64,000 nt of DNA from Locusta migratoria (GCA_026315105.1 CM048750.1:268451151-268515150), one strand, 5' to 3'. Counted from the stretch's first letter, positions 41,621 through 53,935 are shown. Numbers and translations: made by a program. Notes: generated by a model from the sequence alone, not told the origin.

Positions 41621-44430
41621 GAATATGTCAAGAGGAACGCTGTATGCCCAATGCAAATAAGATACCATTTTGCCAACAATTATTAAGTACCAGCAACAAT
41701 CGACAGCTACGCCGCACCGTCGCTGCAAAAGTAAGATCTGCACAATTTAACGTCTTTAGAACTGTATAGCTAAGCCAACGTTTAGTTTTGCTGAATGTCA
41801 ATAGCAAACCAGAGTGCAAGTGTTCCTCGTTAAAGAAATTATTAACCCAAGTCACTACCAACCAGGTTCCTTATCCGCTACCTTTAATTGTCCGAGGCTC
41901 AACATGAACCATAAACACTGTTTGAAATAAACTTTAAAGTAATTAAATCAGTATAAATTATTTTGCAATAGTATAAAGTTGACATAAACAAATTAACAAC
42001 AGTGCGCAGTTAATAGTAATGAGTGCATTGAATAATAACTGAATGATGAAGAACAGTAATTGTTAATTCTGACCTGAATATTCAGTTAATGAGAGTTAAA
42101 AAGTTACGTTGCGAAGTTCAGCCAAAGAACCAAAAAGTGCGGTTTTAACAGAGTATTTATTAGATACCATTTGATATGCTACTTTGTTCTTAGTTTAATG
42201 GACAATAGTCAAGGTTAGGAGATTATTTATTAGGAACAGTAACTACGTTAATCTTTCACAGAAAGAGTAAATTGCTTAATGTTGCAGTCAATAATTTTGC
42301 ATAAAAATTCAACCAGTCAAAATAGATAGAAACAATTACGGCAGTTTGCATTAGTGTTGATAGTCAAAGTACTGTCAAACCTCATTGCAAACATTATGGT
42401 GATGGTCTATTTCGTTATGTAGAAGTTGTGCATGCTAACTTTTATTACCAGAAATTTCCAGTTCCCTACAGTAATTTTATTGCCTGATGCTATTGCATGA
42501 GAAAGTTGGATTTACTGGTTCTACATTGTTTTATGTTTCCTGGTGTCGTTGCTGCGCTCACTTAACCTGCAGTCTGTATCTGTGTTGTTTCCAAATTAAT
42601 CAGTCAGTAATTAATTTGCTACTGAACCAAAATTTCATTAATTTCCATAATTTATTGCTCGTACAACGATCTGGCTACCGTATTATCTCACCTAGTCAAA
42701 ATTGTTTATTCAATTACAGTTTTGTCCCGGGTGTTACATTTACTACTTTATATAAAATTCCCGCACCAAACGATCGTCATTGGGAAGTGACTAGTAAAGT
42801 ATCGTTTGTGTGTGTAACCTCCACTATGTTATCGGTTTCACCTCTGATAGCTTAATCCGGATAATTGTTTCATGAGGCACACGGATCATTTTAAAGTTTA
42901 ATCACTCGCGATTATCGGTAGCGTAGATCGGTTAGGTTACAGTGTCTCTTTTTACTTTGCCGAGGACCATTAGAAACTTCTACGGAAATTAACATAATGC
43001 CACAAACTTGTGTTTCAAGTCTCAAGATCACGGTACTTGTATTTACGGCTGCTGCAAACCCTATGTATTCGGTACTGAGTATCGAATACTTTGGTTGACT
43101 CAAAGTACGGAATCGTTACTCATAAATAAATTTCGTTACTTGCATCGACCGTTTCGATGCGAACTCGGTAACTAAAACCAATACGGAGAATGCTTATACT
43201 GCAATGCAGCTACGGCGAATGTGATACAAATCGTACGGATACGAAATATACGGCATTTCCATACGATTCGGAATATGTGATATTTAAAAACGCCATACAA
43301 AAAAGGCTTTAAGAAAGGCATTTTATACAGTAGAAGAATTCAAAATGTGCTCTAAAGATGAACTACAAAACAAAGGTATTAAATGGATACCGAAATTAAC
43401 GCTATGTGATTCATCCAAAAAGAAAGAATTAAGAATATTAACTGTACTTGGTGTGTACATATGAAATAATAGGCCTACTTTTTCAAATGAGAAATCATAA
43501 ATTACCACCAATGACAGACATTCATGACCACAACAATAGAAAAAGGGAAAATAAATACTTACTTAGCAAAACGCTGAAATTGGCGGATACTGACTCTGTA
43601 AGTGGTAGAATGCCTCTTAGCATTAGAAAATTGAAGGAACTTCTTATAGTTGTATGTTTAAATCACGCAAATGACTAGCCTACTTAAAGGAAAGTTAAAT
43701 TCAAAACAGAGAATAGAGCAAAACACTTTCTATTTCCGAAAAAAAAGAGAAAGGTAACAAAGTATATATGGGGGATGGATGTCGTTTTATTGAAACTAGT
43801 ACTGCCTGTGATCGAAAATCGACCAATTGTGTTTACAATGGTCACTGTGGATAAAATTTTACGTATCATGTTGGCGGCCTCGCGTGATTATGTTGGCAAC
43901 ATCAACAACACGATAGAAAATCTTTGCCCATTTGTTCGAACCACATAGAGTGACTCGATTAGTGTATCGTACAGACCATGAAGTAAACAAATAATGCTGT
44001 TCCTGCTTTATGGTTGACAGGTTCTTGTATGTACCCTCGTCCGCTCAGTAAAAATAATTGCCGTCGTAAAGCGAAGATTCCATGTGAAAACATCAGCGTT
44101 GTTAAGCGACTGGCTAAAATGAAGACTCACAGGATTCTCACTATTCAGCATCTGTTGCCAACATTATCATAGGAGGCCGCTGGGATATTTGGTAAAATTT
44201 AACCGGCACTGGGAGGTATGAAATGATATCTTTTACATGTTAAGGAAAATGCCTGACACAAAAACAACAAATAAAAACTGAAGTATATACTTCTCATCCC
44301 ATTTCGAATTATATAACATTCATTAGCCTGATATTTGAAATGGAACTACAATTTTGGTGTACGTATATTTATACAACTCCAAGAAATAATGATATTTCGA
44401 TACTGCTATATTCACAAATCCAGAGTTGAC
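41621..44430. other. Long unassigned AT-rich stretch
   Basis: No domain, terminal repeat or RNA gene recognised. Around 43050-43280 a TACGG-type pentamer recurs, possibly an old subterminal repeat region. The open frame at 42487-42855 resembles nothing I know. Confidence 0.35.
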
Positions 44431-44436
44431 AACATG

Positions 44437-44576
44437 TCGACTTCGTAGTTCCACCCGTGCACCGCTACATGCCTCTCCCGGCGCAACATCATTTATATCA
44501 GCATTCTCGACTTCGTAGTTCCACCAGAGCACCGCTAGATGCCTCTCCCGGCGCATTATCCTATATATCGACATTC
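44437..44576 (+). repeat. Tandem duplication, 70-bp unit x2
   Basis: TCGACTTCGTAGTTCCACC begins both units (44437 and 44507), and GCCTCTCCCGGCGCA recurs in each. Confidence 0.85.
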
Positions 44577-45175
44577 ATATGAAAACATCCATTACCTTTA
44601 ACCACTCTTAATCACTGCGAAAATGAATCATTTGAACGGCACAAGAAAGTGAGTTGTGAGCACTCCATGTTTCGATATTCACTTATTTTAATACGTTATT
44701 TTAATACTGCAGATGCGCTGCATTACAGCGTCATTGGTCGAGGCGAATAGCCAATCAGTGAGCTGATTGTTGGAGAATGTAGAACTTGATCCAAGCTGTG
44801 GATAGGAAAATTTCTACTTCCTTTTACACTTTTAATGGCTAAATACACACATAATATTTATATTTGTGAAATCTACGACAAACAATCTTTCGAATTATGT
44901 AACTTTCATTGGCCTTCTTGTATGAATAAATTAGTAATCTGTACCACAATTATCGTGTTACCTTTTTTATATAATGAGTTTGTAATGACTATTACTGAAA
45001 ATTTTTGTTATTATTTATAACTGATAAACTAGTAAAAATTGGTTTGCCACATGTAGAACTGCAAACATGGACATGTCCAGTATCATTGTAAAGTATGCCC
45101 TACAGCCAAAACAGCCGAGTAAGACCGAGCCGATAGCAAGGTACGGTGCCGTAATATGACTATATTCGTATACGA
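44577..45175. other. No recognisable feature
   Basis: AT-rich sequence adjacent to the Helitron end. Confidence 0.35.
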
Positions 45176-45177
45176 TC

Positions 45178-46628
45178 TAAAAACCCGGCTTTGAGAGGGT
45201 ATTTATTTATTCCAGCCTTGACTTAGTACCCCTCCTATCCCTTCTCTCTCTCTGTCAATCTCTTTTTTCTTCTAGAAGCTTGTTATATTTATGGGAGAAT
45301 GTTTTAAGAAACAAGGCTGTCTCGCATAATGTACAAAATTAATAGTGAAGTATCCAAACAAACATAGTAATCAAAACACAAATGACATAAAATTCGTGCG
45401 ATCTCATATTTATTGAGTTATATGTTGTAGAACTGTACAATTTTGCAGGTATATATTCATTTGTAAAAGTGCTATATGTCTGTAAAATCTGTTGCGAATA
45501 CAATTCGTAGTAAAGAAGTAATAGATTAAAACTTGGTGCGGGATGGGACGGTTTTCCATGAACGTTACTGTTTACGTGCTCATATCTCATGAACTATGTG
45601 TCGTACTGTGATTCAATTTCGAAGTCTCATTCAGCTATATGTGTGTATACTGTCTGTAAAATTTCATGCGGCTAAAATTTGTAGTGTAGAAATTATAAAT
45701 TGTAACGTCGTTCCGAATGCCGTAGGTTTAATCCGTGAACAGCGGAAAAGTAGTAAGAGAGAAACGTTTTTCCTTTCATAGTTTTGCTATGGTTGTCAGC
45801 GAGAAAAAGTTTAATAAAGGTTTGAAATTATGTTTAAAGCTTGTTGCAAGTCGCTAAGTATTCTCATTCTCATACAGTGTATGAATAAAGTCTCATCACA
45901 CGATGTAGCAGTTTTTTGCGCTTACAATTGTTATGACATCACGTCTCCTGATGTGCTGTGTGCGATTCTTATCCATACAGGAGCGGTTACCTCACGGTAA
46001 GGAGTATTTGTATCAAATTTTGTTCTAATCGGTACAGTGGTTTTTGAGGAAATGTGCAATATTGTCGCTTGAAGTAGCAGTTTTTCTGGCATCTCTGTTC
46101 ATGACCTCATATCTCGTGAGCTGTGTATCGTACTATGACAAAATTTCGAACGTACGTTCAGTGGTATGTGTGTATACTGTCTGTAACATTTCTCACGAAT
46201 ACAATTAATAGAGTACGAGTAATAAATTGTAACGTCATGCCAAATGCCGTAATTTTACTGCATGAACTCGTAAAAAGTAGTAAGCGCCAAACTTTTTTTT
46301 CCCTTCATCATTTTGCTGGGGTTGTCAGCGAGAAGAACTTTCCTAAAGGTTTGAAATGTTGTTTAAAGTTTGTTGCAAATCGCTAAGTGCTCTCCTTCTT
46401 AAATAGTGGACTGATAAATGTTACACACGTGCCGCAAGACGGGGAAGTTTTCATTGTTTATGACGTCATATCTCCTGAACTATCGGCCCTATCGCAAAAT
46501 CCTTTCTCAGCTGACGTATTATACCTATAAACTACATTCCTACCACATTTCAGCTTATGGGGGAAGTAGTTTTCGAGATTTGGTGTTTAGTCAATGACTG
46601 AGTGACTGAGGATCCTTTCGCTTTTATA
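45178..46628 (-). mobile_element. Helitron-like element with internal tandem units
   Basis: Minus strand: the 5' end near 46628 has TATATAAAAGCGAAAGGATC and CAGTCACTCAGTCATTGAC; the 3' end near 45178 keeps AAAGCCGGGTTTT after a decayed hairpin. Units starting CATATCTC(A/G)TGA(A/G)CT at about 45585 and 46109 repeat for about 300 bp at a spacing of about 525 bp. Aligns with the element split at 4410-9041. No coding capacity. Confidence 0.6.
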
Positions 46629-46801
46629 TACTGGGTGATCAAAAAGTCGGTATAAATTTGAAAACTTAATAAATCACGGAATAATGTAGATGGAGTTGTA
46701 AAAATTGACACACATGTTTGGAATGTTGGAATGACATGTGTTTTGATTATTAAAAAAAGTTTTGCTAGACGCGTGAAAGATCTCTTGCGCTCGTCGTTTG
46801 G

Positions 46802-47028
46802 TGATGATCGTGTGCCGGCCGCGGTGGCCGAGGAGATTGAGGCGCTTCAGTCACGGTCTGCACGGCCACTACGGTCGGGGGTTCGAATCCCCCCTCAGGC
46901 ATGGATATTTGTGCCGTCTTTAGTATAAGGTAGTTCATAAGTAGTTTGTAAGTTTAGGGACTGATGACCCCGTAGTTAAGTCCCATACGCTTAACAAACA
47001 CTTGAACACTTGAACTTGATGATCGTGT
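46802..47028 (+). repeat. Main-family SINE with 12-bp TSD
   Basis: TGATGATCGTGT at 46802-46813 and 47017-47028 flank a full-length copy, inserted within the transposase relic. Confidence 0.9.
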
Positions 47029-47128
47029 ACTCGGCCGCTACTTTCGTCATGCTTGGCCTCCCAGGGCCCCAGACCTCAGTCTGTGCAATTATTGGCTTTG
47101 GAGTTACCTGAAGTCGTAGTGCTGTAGT
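47025..47128 (+). pseudogene. mariner-type transposase C-terminal scrap
   Basis: Translates as RVLGRYFRHAWPPRAPDLSL and CNYWLWSYLKS, matching the last catalytic region (WPPRSPDL-P-DY-LWGYLK in intact relatives). The catalytic Asp position reads Asn here. The preceding codons continue on the other side of the SINE. Confidence 0.6.
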
Positions 47129-47389
47129 TATTTCTTGACTACAGCTATTGTTGAGGCATGATGGTGAACATAGTGAGCATTTCCTGTAAAGAACATCATT
47201 TTTCCATTATCTTAATTTCTTACGCTAATTATTGCTTTTCTGATCAGATGAAGCTCCATCTGTCGGACATATTTTTTTAATAAAACACGATGTCATTCCA
47301 AGCATGTGTGTCAATTTACCTATCTACATTATTCAGTGATTTATTACGTTTTCAAATTTATACTGACTTTTTGACCATCCGGTACATAA

Positions 47390-48150
47390 AGATAAACTCG
47401 TTACAGCATCGTCCTTTGCGAACGGATCGACCCACTCGGTTATACTAGGCTGTTTTCGGAAGATTTAAGGATGTGAGCGCGTCTGTGGAGAACAATGGAT
47501 AGTAATTATATGACAACCGTGACGATTATTAAGCGCCTATTGCGTAGTTCTAAGATTTTAGATCTTTTGCTTTTATTAGACATTTTATAGTTCTTGGCCC
47601 TTGTTCACAGGTTAATCCTCCATGATCTGACGTTCGCTTTTAATCAAAACCCAGATTTTTTATACTTTTTCAACTGTAAAGGTTTTGGTTTAGTATTTAT
47701 TTATTTCTTTATTTATTTTTATTTATTTATTTATTTTTATCTGGTCTACTATAAAAAAAAGTTTAGTTAAAGTACTGAAAAGTTCTCAGGTACGCAAGTG
47801 ATGCATTTTCATTCATGAAGTTATTATCTTTATTGCTACATATGGTGTCACAGAATACAGGACAACAGACCCACTGCTCGCCAATGTAGTGCTGTGACTA
47901 TGATCGGTCACCGCTACAGGGAGGCAAGAGTATGCTCCATACTTTGTTATGGTTCATAGAGCTTACGTCAGACCGATTCCAAAGACAGCATAGTGGCTGT
48001 ATTTCTGTCACTGCTACCAAGAGTAGCGAGTAACGATACGTTTGCAATGATCACTGTTTCGTTTATTAACGAATACATACGGATACACATCTTTTCGTTA
48101 CTCCCACAGCTCTACCACAGGCTCTACTTCAATTCCAGAAAAGTTTTACC
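47390..48150. other. No recognisable feature; T-rich TTTATTTA stretch near 47700
   Basis: Low-complexity TTTATT repeats at about 47695-47745; nothing else recognised. Confidence 0.4.
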
Positions 48151-48154
48151 CAAC

Positions 48155-48280
48155 ACATTCAAGCATGAATCCCGACGAACTTTCAAAGCAAGTGACACAT
48201 TCAAACATGAATCCGGACGAACTTTCAAAGCAAGCGACACATTCAAGCATGAATCCGGACGAACCTTCAAAGCAAGCGGT
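48155..48280 (+). repeat. 42-bp minisatellite, three units
   Basis: Units begin at 48155, 48197 and 48239. The length is a multiple of three and all three stay open, giving the repeated peptide TFKHES(R/G)RTFKAS. The enclosing 97-codon frame (47993-48286) has no other support. Confidence 0.85.
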
Positions 48281-48429
48281 TTGTAATAGTTAGTAGTTTG
48301 TCTTTAATCTTTTTGACCCACTTTAGGTTACGGTAGTAACACCAAAAGTGGGCCTCTGCGATCGTTTTTTGACAGCTCGAAATTTAAATCAAAATAACGG
48401 CTTAACCATGCATGTGACACAAAAATTGA

Positions 48430-49125
48430 ATAACCGAATTTGTAGGGGAGAAAATTCTCTATAACTTTGCTCTCTTATGTTTTTTTCATATCTCGTATCG
48501 TTTCAGAGATATTTCCGAAAATAACGGCGATTTTGGGATGTCTGTCTGTCTGTCTGTCCGTAACGTGTTCCCTGTTTTTAAGACGAACCATTCAACCGAT
48601 CAGCATCAAATTTTGCACACAGAATTGTAGGCCGCCAGAGTCAGAACCTCCCTTTTTCAAATTTTTCGGACAAAAAATATGGTAGTATTACCAAAAAAAT
48701 GGCGTTTGTAATATAATTGTAATTGAAAACGAACAGTTCATCTGACAGGAAAATTGAATAATCTAATTGGTAGAGGGGAAAATTCTCTACAACTTCGCTC
48801 TTTTATGTTTTTTCATATCTTCCCACTTTTTAGGTCGAACCGTTCAACCGATCGGTTCCAAATTTTACAGACATAATTGTTGGCTACCAGAGACCAGAAC
48901 CTCTCTTTTTTAAATATTTCGGACAAGAAATACGTTAGTAATAGCAAAAAAAGCCGTTTGTAATGTAATTTTAATTGCAAATAAACCGTTCATCTGACGC
49001 GAAAATGGAATAAACGAATTTGTAGAGGAGAAAATTCTCTACAACTTTGTTCCCTTATGGTTTTTTCATATCTCGTATCGTTTGAGAGATATTTACAAAA
49101 ATAACGGAGTTTTGACACTCTTCAT
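48430..49125 (+). repeat. Tandem repeat of about 250-330 bp, three units
   Basis: GAGAAAATTCTCTA-ACTTTG-type starts at about 48448, 48777 and 49027; each unit continues with TATGTTTTTTCATATC, CCGTTCAACCGATC and TTTCGGACAA. The GTCT tetranucleotide is expanded in unit 1 (48540). Confidence 0.75.
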
Positions 49126-49394
49126 TAAATTAACGAAAACCAGCCGTTCGCAGATGTCACGTGTCATTCCTCGCCCAGAACTCTCTCTGGCATACGCCAT
49201 CTTGCGTTGCATATTTGATGATTTTCTTATTGTAACATACACGATGTCATTTCAAAGCAATGGCGCACTGAAGAATAATCAAAAAGACGTAGTTCTTCGT
49301 ACGATAAATGATAATCTAGTGTCTACAAGTGCTATATTAGCATCAATTAACAACGGCCATCAATAGTGTGAGATTCAAGAACGCAATTCCTAAC
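49126..49394. other. No recognisable feature
   Basis: Short open frame without domain. Confidence 0.35.
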
Positions 49395-49475
49395 TGTTAG
49401 CTGTAGTGGGCAAAGTGTTGGACTGCGATGCTGAAGGTCAGTGGTTCGGAACCCGCCAGTACCTAATTTTTTTTC
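49395..49475 (+). repeat. tRNA-like SINE head
   Basis: TAGCTGTAGTGGGCAAAGTG (A-box region), GGTCAGTGGTTCGGAACCCG (B-box), then a T run. Confidence 0.5.
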
Positions 49476-50090
49476 CTACATGGGTTTCAGACGCTGTTAT
49501 TAATTAATTTTTTATTATTTAGATTAATATTTTGGTCCAAAATGTTTGCAAAAACTTATAAAACTACAAATCAAAAGTGGGCCGTAATACACGTCAGTGC
49601 GATATTTTATATAACGAATAATTACGGATACCCACCTTTTACTTACCCTCACAGCTCTGCCACTAGGCTATACCAAATAGCTTATAAAGATAATAGCGGA
49701 AACTGAGACGTGAATCCGGCGAAAGCGCACCCGAACACCTCCTAGCGGCTCGAGTTGTCAACTAACACAGGGCATGGACATCTGCTTTACAATGCTACAC
49801 CCAGAAGACTTACTTGACACATAATCTTAGTTGATACAAATAGAAAATGGTTGAAAGAGGAAGTATATATATGCTATATAGGACTGTAATAACTATAAAC
49901 AGCAAAGCACTCCAAAATCATTCTTCAAGTTTCCAAAAAATAAAGAGATGCAATTATGATAGCTTAAGCAGACAATCACTAGGCCAATTTAGATCCTTTT
50001 CTTTTATGCTCCGTTTCACCTTTTTTTATAATGTGTTATAGATGCATCCAGTGGCTTATTCTTAGTCGAGTAGCTGACTTGGATGAAGAT
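49476..50090. other. No recognisable feature
   Basis: 49666-49700 resembles the complement of 52390-52430 (AAATAGCTTATAAAGATAAT), so both may be pieces of one dispersed repeat. Confidence 0.35.
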
Positions 50091-50320
50091 GAAGGGTCCC
50101 GTGTATTTGAAACAAAATCTTTGTATAGCTTATGGTACTTAACTATGGGGTCATCAGTCCCTAAACTTACAAATTACTTATTAACTAGCTAACACTAAGG
50201 ACGGCACAAATATCCATGCCCGAGGGGGCATTCGAACACCCGACCGTAGTGGCCGTGCAGACCGTGACTTACGCGCCGCAGTCTCCTCGGCCACCGCGGC
50301 CGTCCCCGAGTATTTGAATA
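50088..50320 (-). repeat. Main-family SINE
   Basis: Flanked by GTCCCGTGTATTTGAA and GTCCCCGAGTATTTGAA. Minus strand: GCGGTGGCCGAGGAGACTGC, B-box GGGTGTTCGAATGCCCCC. Confidence 0.85.
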
Positions 50321-50805
50321 ACAGCTACGTAGTATGCTCAGATCACTTTGTGGAGAAACATTTTAGAAATAACAATTTCCTAAGCCAAGGGTAAGAGTTG
50401 CAATTTGTTCTTTGCTTGTGTTTTTTTTTTTTTTTTAAGTGGTTACTGTAATATAAAAATAAACGTTTAAAGGCAAGTCACATCTAAAAGATTCCTCATC
50501 TTCACATTACTTACACCTTGATCACAAATAACTGTTTGTATACTTATAAATTTCGCAGTATAATAAGGACAATCATGGTCAATAGTTTTCTGTCTCCCTC
50601 TCAAGACAGCTACTGTGAAGTAGATGTAGCAGCAGTCCTAGTAAAATGAAATGAATTGAAAAAACAGTGTTAACGCATCTTTGTATGCTGATATCAGTAT
50701 CAAAGAAGGTAAACATATTGAAACAAATGCGAGGAATTATATTATGGACTGGGCATGTAGTGGGGTAGAATATGAAAAATGTAAAATGGATCTGGCGTCA
50801 TATAA
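50321..50805. other. No recognisable feature
   Basis: AT-rich; T run at about 50421-50437. Confidence 0.4.
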
Positions 50806-51030
50806 CGATAATGAGCAAAAATGTTCAAATGTCTGTAAATCTATCGGACCAAACTGCGTGGTCATCAGTCCGTAGCTTACAAACTACTTAAACCTAGGTA
50901 AACTAACCTACGGACAAACACACACACCCATGCCCCAGGGAGGACTCGAACCTCCACGGCGAGCAACCGCGCGCTCCGCAGCGAGCTGCTTTAGACCGCT
51001 CGGCTACTCCACCGCGGCCGATAATGAGCA
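50806..51030 (-). repeat. SINE, second subfamily, with 12-bp TSD
   Basis: CGATAATGAGCA at 50806-50817 and 51019-51030. Minus strand: GAGTAGCCGAGCGGTCTAAA, B-box GGAGGTTCGAGTCCTCCC, GTGTGTGTGTTTGTCCGTAG. Confidence 0.9.
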
Positions 51031-51224
51031 TGAAGTTGTCAAGTTCCATATACCGATGAAGAGATATGATAAATAATTTTTCGCAATGGTTGTGCTCAGA
51101 AGGTGTCAAAAAATGTCAGAAATTTTTAGACACGATTTTGATAAAAGCGTTATTGAAAGCACTTATGGTTTGAGAAACAAATTGGTTTCCTTTGTCATAA
51201 TATAATAATTTCGTGTGACTCACT

Positions 51225-51480
51225 GGCCTGGTGCAAGTCTTTCAATTGGACGCCACTTCGGCGACTTGTGTGTCCCTAGCCTACCCCATTATCCAACCGG
51301 GGAAAGGGGACCTACAGCTTAACGTGGAATCCGAACCACGTGTCGTTTCTGGCGACTCCTCACATCGTTGAGAGGTGAATGATGGCTTAAAGGGCACACT
51401 GAAAAAATCCGAGGTCCGATCGGGTTTAGAACCCGCGACCCTTCGGTTTTGAGGCGAGCATTTTACCCCATGACCACCTT
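51225..51480 (-). repeat. tRNA-derived SINE (family of 19185)
   Basis: Minus strand: GGTCATGGGGTAAAATGCTC, B-box GGTCGCGGGTTCTAAACCCG, body with GGATTCCACGTTAAGCTGTA. Confidence 0.7.
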
Positions 51481-51482
51481 AT

Positions 51483-51484
<2 letters not shown>

Positions 51485-51518
<34 letters not shown>

Positions 51519-51880
51519 GTGTTGATGTGGTGAATAGTAGTTCCCTTTGCGATTGCCGCTAGTAGAAATAAAAATAAAAAGTATTGTAAATGACGTTCTC
51601 TGCCTTCAAAATAAAAACATACTGAGAATGTTAAATAAAGAAAGCAACTTGCTGTTAGTTCCATTTCACTTCGATTCAGCGGTTGCCCTGACGGAGATCG
51701 TCTTCTCGAAAGTGTAGTGGTAAGCTTCCGTTTTTCTATCAATCTTGATCCGTTCTGTTCTTTCATTTTGTTTGTTTCCAGTCGTACAACCAAGTCGTCT
51801 TCTCTTATCTCCGCAGAACTTCTCACGAGCCATAAGCTTCAAGACTATAATAAATTAAAAAAAAAAAAAAAAAAAAAAAG
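51485..51880 (+). other. Segment bounded by poly-T and poly-A
   Basis: A T run of about 30 (51487-51516) opens it; AATAAA (51849) and an A run of about 22 close it. The right end looks like a retroposed transcript; the interior has no domain I recognise. Confidence 0.4.
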
Positions 51881-52334
51881 GCCCGACTCCTTTCTCATGA
51901 ATGAATGAGCCGAATTAGTAGGCCTAATAGTAGTTATTTCTTGATAGCATAAAAATAGTTTGCAATTTTAATCAAAGCATTTGTTAATAAGAATGATTCG
52001 TCAGCATCACAAATCAGAATACGGAAAGTAACTCACAAATAGGCCTAAATGATCACGAAATGTGTGCACATGTATAGGATTTAAAACTTATGTACTGTAT
52101 TACTTTCAATTCGAATTCTGCCCAAATAAACTGTACATAACCGATTGCTTTAGTTTCTTCTTAACCCTACATCTTAAATGAATTATCATCTAACGTAATT
52201 TCTTAAATGGCGCAACAAACATAAGCCTCACGCTGTAATTGCGGTACGCAGGGAAATAAAATTCGAAATAGCAGACAGGAAGCCAGGTATAACGTTCAAC
52301 CCGAGCCAACAGATGGTACTGCTAGCAGTGTCGC
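51881..52334. other. No recognisable feature
   Basis: AT-rich; no feature seen. Confidence 0.4.
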
Positions 52335-52336
52335 CT

Positions 52337-52359
52337 TAGAGCCCTGTTACAGGGCTCTA
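52337..52359. other. Perfect short palindrome
   Basis: TAGAGCCCTG-TTA-CAGGGCTCTA. It may be a junction between inverted repeat copies. Confidence 0.6.
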
Positions 52360-52694
52360 TGTCGCCTAGCAAGCGCATGTAAAAACCACGGAGTTCCCGC
52401 TATTATCTTTATAAGCTATTTGACTATACTTCAATATCAGATATGTTTAACCTAACACATCCTAATATAAAACCGGGCTAGATACAACACAAATGGATTA
52501 ACAAAAATGATGTATTTAATCGAATTTACAATTTATATAAGCAAACTTCTGTAATATGGCTGCGAGAAATGGCGTTATTTATTTTCTGATACTGCATGTC
52601 GTAAGGAACTGAGTAATTGACATCGCCAAACCTATAAAACTCTCTTTTGAAAAGAAGAGTAAGCATTACACTCTGTTTAAGTGTTTCTATATTT

Positions 52695-52862
52695 GTAAAT
52701 CTAAGGGTTATCAATCCCTAGGCTTACGAACTACTTAAACTAATTGAAAATGAGTTATGCTAAGGACGACACACAAACGCTTGCCTGAGGGACGACGGCG
52801 AGCAACCCTACGCTCCGCATTAAGACTCCTTAAAGCGCTCGGCCATTCCACAGCGCCATTTA
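52695..52862 (-). repeat. SINE, second subfamily, diverged
   Basis: Minus strand: GGCGCTGTGGAATGGCCGAG, GTTGCTCGCCGTCGTCCCTC, GTTTGTGTGTCGTCCTTAGC, AGGGATTGATAACCC. Confidence 0.7.
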
Positions 52863-52879
52863 CATTCTGTCCTTCGATT

Positions 52880-52965
52880 AGTATTATTGTTGTTGTTGTT
52901 GTTGTGGTCTTCCGTCCGCAGACTGGTTTGATGCAGCTCTCCACGCTACCCTGACCTGTGAAAAT
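52880..52965 (-). repeat. RTE-like LINE 3' terminus
   Basis: (TTG)n then TGGTCTTCCGTCCGCAGACT, GGTTTGATGCAGCTCTCCAC: the same terminus as 24355, with only about 80 bp kept. Confidence 0.75.
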
Positions 52966-53835
52966 CTTATCATCTGAGAATTAAAGATTGGTTATTTTAT
53001 GCCTCCACCTTGTTAAACTGCACTATGCAATAGTCACTACCATTTTAATAGTGCCACCACTTACTCTTATTGTATCTTAAAGCACCATGATCTGTTCTAC
53101 ATGATTATCCTCTTTGGTATACTCCTAACAAGTTGACTGTTTAACTCTCTTCAGTTGTCTGACTAGATGTACCAATTGTAACACTAGGTTAATATTACTG
53201 TAACCATTCACATTTCTTTGCACATTAGTTCACGCATCTTAAAACTTATAACCCACATCCTTAACTTATTTGTTGTATGATAATCACTTCATCAATCTAT
53301 CCCCATTAAATTTTGAAGCCATAGACACGATGACAAATTCTTGATATTGACAGATGCCCTGACAGTGACATTCTAAGCATCCTACTATTGTGTCAGCTGG
53401 TAGTTCTGAAATATTCCGCCTATGGCGCCGCTTATCATTGTACTTCTAGACTACTGAATTTTAATCTGCTAAGCGACTGATTTGTCAGTCACCTGCTCCT
53501 CTCTTTGTGCTTTTATTCAACTACTTTGAGTATTACTGTTTGCCCATAGCCTTTTTTCTCCCTTATTTATCGTTACTCTTTTACTATAAGCCTCATCCAT
53601 AGATACTTTGTTAACAGCTGATTTTTATTCATTCCATAATCTTTACACTTAGCGTTGATTCCACCACTATCATGTATATTTGTTAAGCAACAGTACAAAA
53701 ATGTAAGTGTTAATTTTATCCCATTATATGAACTTATCTTTATTACAATCTATTTGGTTTGAAACTGCTTCAAATTTCTGTAATCGACTTTTATACGTTC
53801 TATAGCCTTATTGTATACCAATGCACTTGTTTGTC
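52966..53835. other. AT-rich, no recognisable feature
   Basis: May be the body of the hammerhead-tailed element that ends in the A run at 53934; ends not defined. Confidence 0.3.
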
Positions 53836-53842
53836 TTTACCA

Positions 53843-53874
53843 GAAGAAGGGCACTCAAGCGCCCGAAACAGGTC

Positions 53875-53934
<60 letters not shown>
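53843..53934 (+). ncRNA. Hammerhead-like motif followed by a 57-nt A run
   Basis: CAGAAGA (about 53843-53849), stem II GGGC-ACUCAAGC-GCCC, GAAAC, AGGUC; seven bases later a pure A run (53878-53934). The U4-to-A change equals that of the Penelope copies. The A run suggests a polyadenylated retroposed RNA. Confidence 0.45.

Positions 53935-53935
<1 letters not shown>

Larger units (their letters stand above)
46629..47384 (+). mobile_element. Tc1/mariner-like element, deleted, with TA target
   Basis: TGATCAAAAAGTCGGTATAA near the left end (46631 on) and its inverse TTATACTGACTTTTTGACCA near the right end (to 47382), flanked by TA (46629-46630, 47383-47384). It is interrupted by a SINE. It borders the Helitron 5' end directly. 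Confidence 0.7.

Noticed and set aside
42487..42855. 122-codon plus-strand protein
   Set aside because: Cys/Phe/Leu-rich without a recognisable signal, domain or gene context; probably chance in AT-rich DNA.
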